DNA of 64,000 bases from Chaetorhynchus papuensis (Eukaryota; Chordata; Aves; Passeriformes; Rhipiduridae), in contig VWYX01000733.1 in NCBI GenBank assembly GCA_013396525.1, forward strand, positions 1 to 64,000. The letters are read 5' to 3'. Below the pieces are notes generated by a model. That model was given only the letters and a program-made list of their open reading frames with translations, did no database searches and was not told where the DNA came from. Positions within the stretch are counted from its first letter, which is position 1, and each line of letters starts with the position of its first letter. The position numbers and the translations under genes are program-made. Positions 62,734 through 64,000 of the stretch are shown piece after piece.

Positions 62734-64000
62734 ATAATCTGAATGTGACATCAAGCCCTCTTGTCACTGCCCCCATTCATTCTCAATAGCCACTGATTGT
62801 GGGCTGAATTCAAGATCAACCATTTGCTGTCTGTGTTTTTGGGAAGGAATCATTGTTAAAATTAGAAGCTAAACCTGGTGTATCTGTGTTAAAGATCAAA
62901 TTGTCTCTGCACAAAAAGTCAGGTGCATTTGAACATTCCACGTCCTTCCTACAGAAGCTTTTCTGCTCTATGTTGGCAGCACTCAAGCAAAGCAAGCAGC
63001 ACACCTCCTACTTCCAGCCTTCCTCCATTAGTCAGGCACTCATGAGGACATGCATTGTCCTGGTGTCTGAACACCTCACAGAAGTTAATATATTTGATTT
63101 ATATTTGTAGGATGGCTACAGCAAACTGAAGACAAGACTGTCAGGCTCCAGCTTGTGACAACCTCTCTTGTCTTGGTACAGCTCTGCCCTTCACAGTGCC
63201 GTGTTTGTCATTCCTTCCTCTTTGACATGCACCAAGCAGTACCACTCTTCTACTTAACAGCCCTGTGAAAATGTAATTTATTTTGGCTCAGTAATACTTC
63301 TAGCCATCCTGTCCTTCAGCAGAGTGCAGAACTATCAAAGTGTCTGTAGAGAATTTCCCAAAATACAAGGCATGTAGAAGCCTCAATACAGGCATAGAAA
63401 GATGTTCCTAAGTATTCTTTTCAGGTCTGTGTCTACCCATACAGTGAGTCATGCCCAGATCCATGAGCATGGATATTTATGTCTTTGAAATCATATGTCC
63501 TGTCTGCATAGCAAAATGAGATAAGCTCAAAAGTTAGTGACAGAACAGAGCCTTTGCAACTAAACCCAAAATCAGTCCATGTAAATGTGATTCTTTACCT
63601 CTGCTTTAGTGAGCTCTGACTCAACTTTTAGGTTGTAAAAGTGGGATGTATCTAACAAAGTGTCTTTGCTGGGCTGTTCACTCCAGTCTCCTTTCATCAT
63701 GACTGATGATATGGTCAGCACAGACAACTGAAAGTAGGTTGCATCTCACCTCATCCTACAAAAGCAGAAGTTTAAAACAGGGATAATCAAGTAGATGTCT
63801 GTAAAGTCAGATGAATCACTCACTAAACTGCTTCTTTCATCCTACTGACTGAAAGAGAGAGAGTAGGGTTCTGATCCCAGAGGTAAACACCTACCCCAAA
63901 AATACTGCATGCCTAAAGGTATTGCAGCAGGGACTTCTTATTTCTGCCTGAACCATACCACAGGCAGGTATAAGACTGTACCTCTAGTTCTACAGTCAAG

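Larger units (their letters stand above)
57040..64000 (-). other. ASAP1 upstream intron or 5' flank
   Basis: About 7 kb upstream of the distal exon. I recognise no coding exon, CpG island or CR1 copy. The ORFs here are short and without known domains. Because the distal exon has its own acceptor, this is more likely intron than promoter. It holds a G4-type motif (57,550-57,567) and an AT-rich near-palindrome (62,682-62,733). Confidence 0.6.

Noticed and set aside
1..64000. CRISPR arrays, tRNA or rRNA genes, bacterial operons
   Set aside because: None seen. The window is vertebrate intronic DNA, so prokaryotic-style gene calls do not apply.

Overview
The window is vertebrate nuclear DNA, almost certainly from a bird. 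It holds about eleven CR1 LINE fragments with avian-style 3' tails, two solo endogenous-retrovirus LTRs and an avian LTR-type fragment. The only gene supported is split into short exons with large introns. One LTR resembles a family I associate with songbirds, so a passerine is my best guess, but this is from memory. There is one assembly gap (11,919-12,233).

The gene is the 5' end of ASAP1 (ArfGAP with SH3 domain, ankyrin repeat and PH domain 1), on the minus strand. Two protein-coding exons are visible. The distal exon (56,953-57,039) encodes the MRSSASRLSS...SLWN start of the long isoform. The proximal exon (45,758-45,887) encodes MPDQITVSEF...LLEE, the start of the BAR-domain region, and can also act as a first coding exon. 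It lies at the edge of a strong CpG island (core about 46,030-46,560). The layout therefore implies two alternative 5' ends: a CpG-island promoter at the proximal exon, and an upstream promoter feeding the distal exon, probably beyond position 64,000 because the distal exon has its own good splice acceptor.

Layout by coordinate: 1-45,757 is the first part of the large intron after the proximal exon, with most of the CR1 copies, one solo LTR, simple repeats and a possible extra exon near 32.4 kb. 45,758-47,110 is the proximal exon and CpG island. 45,888-56,952 is the intron between the two coding exons for the long isoform, with one CR1 and a complete solo LTR. 56,953-57,039 is the distal exon. 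57,040-64,000 is the upstream intron or flank, without recognised CR1 and with a 52-base AT-rich near-palindrome.

The most interesting points concern how the two 5' ends are built. The proximal acceptor is preceded by a 187-nt stretch with no AG on the transcribed strand, inside the same DNA that must serve as 5' UTR for the proximal promoter. There are two tandem upstream ORFs joined by a TGATG overlap, a predicted one-codon (Ile) addition at the exon junction, and an alternative reading frame that stays open across both exons. I found no convincing new multi-gene system; most of the window is ordinary intron and retroelement sequence.
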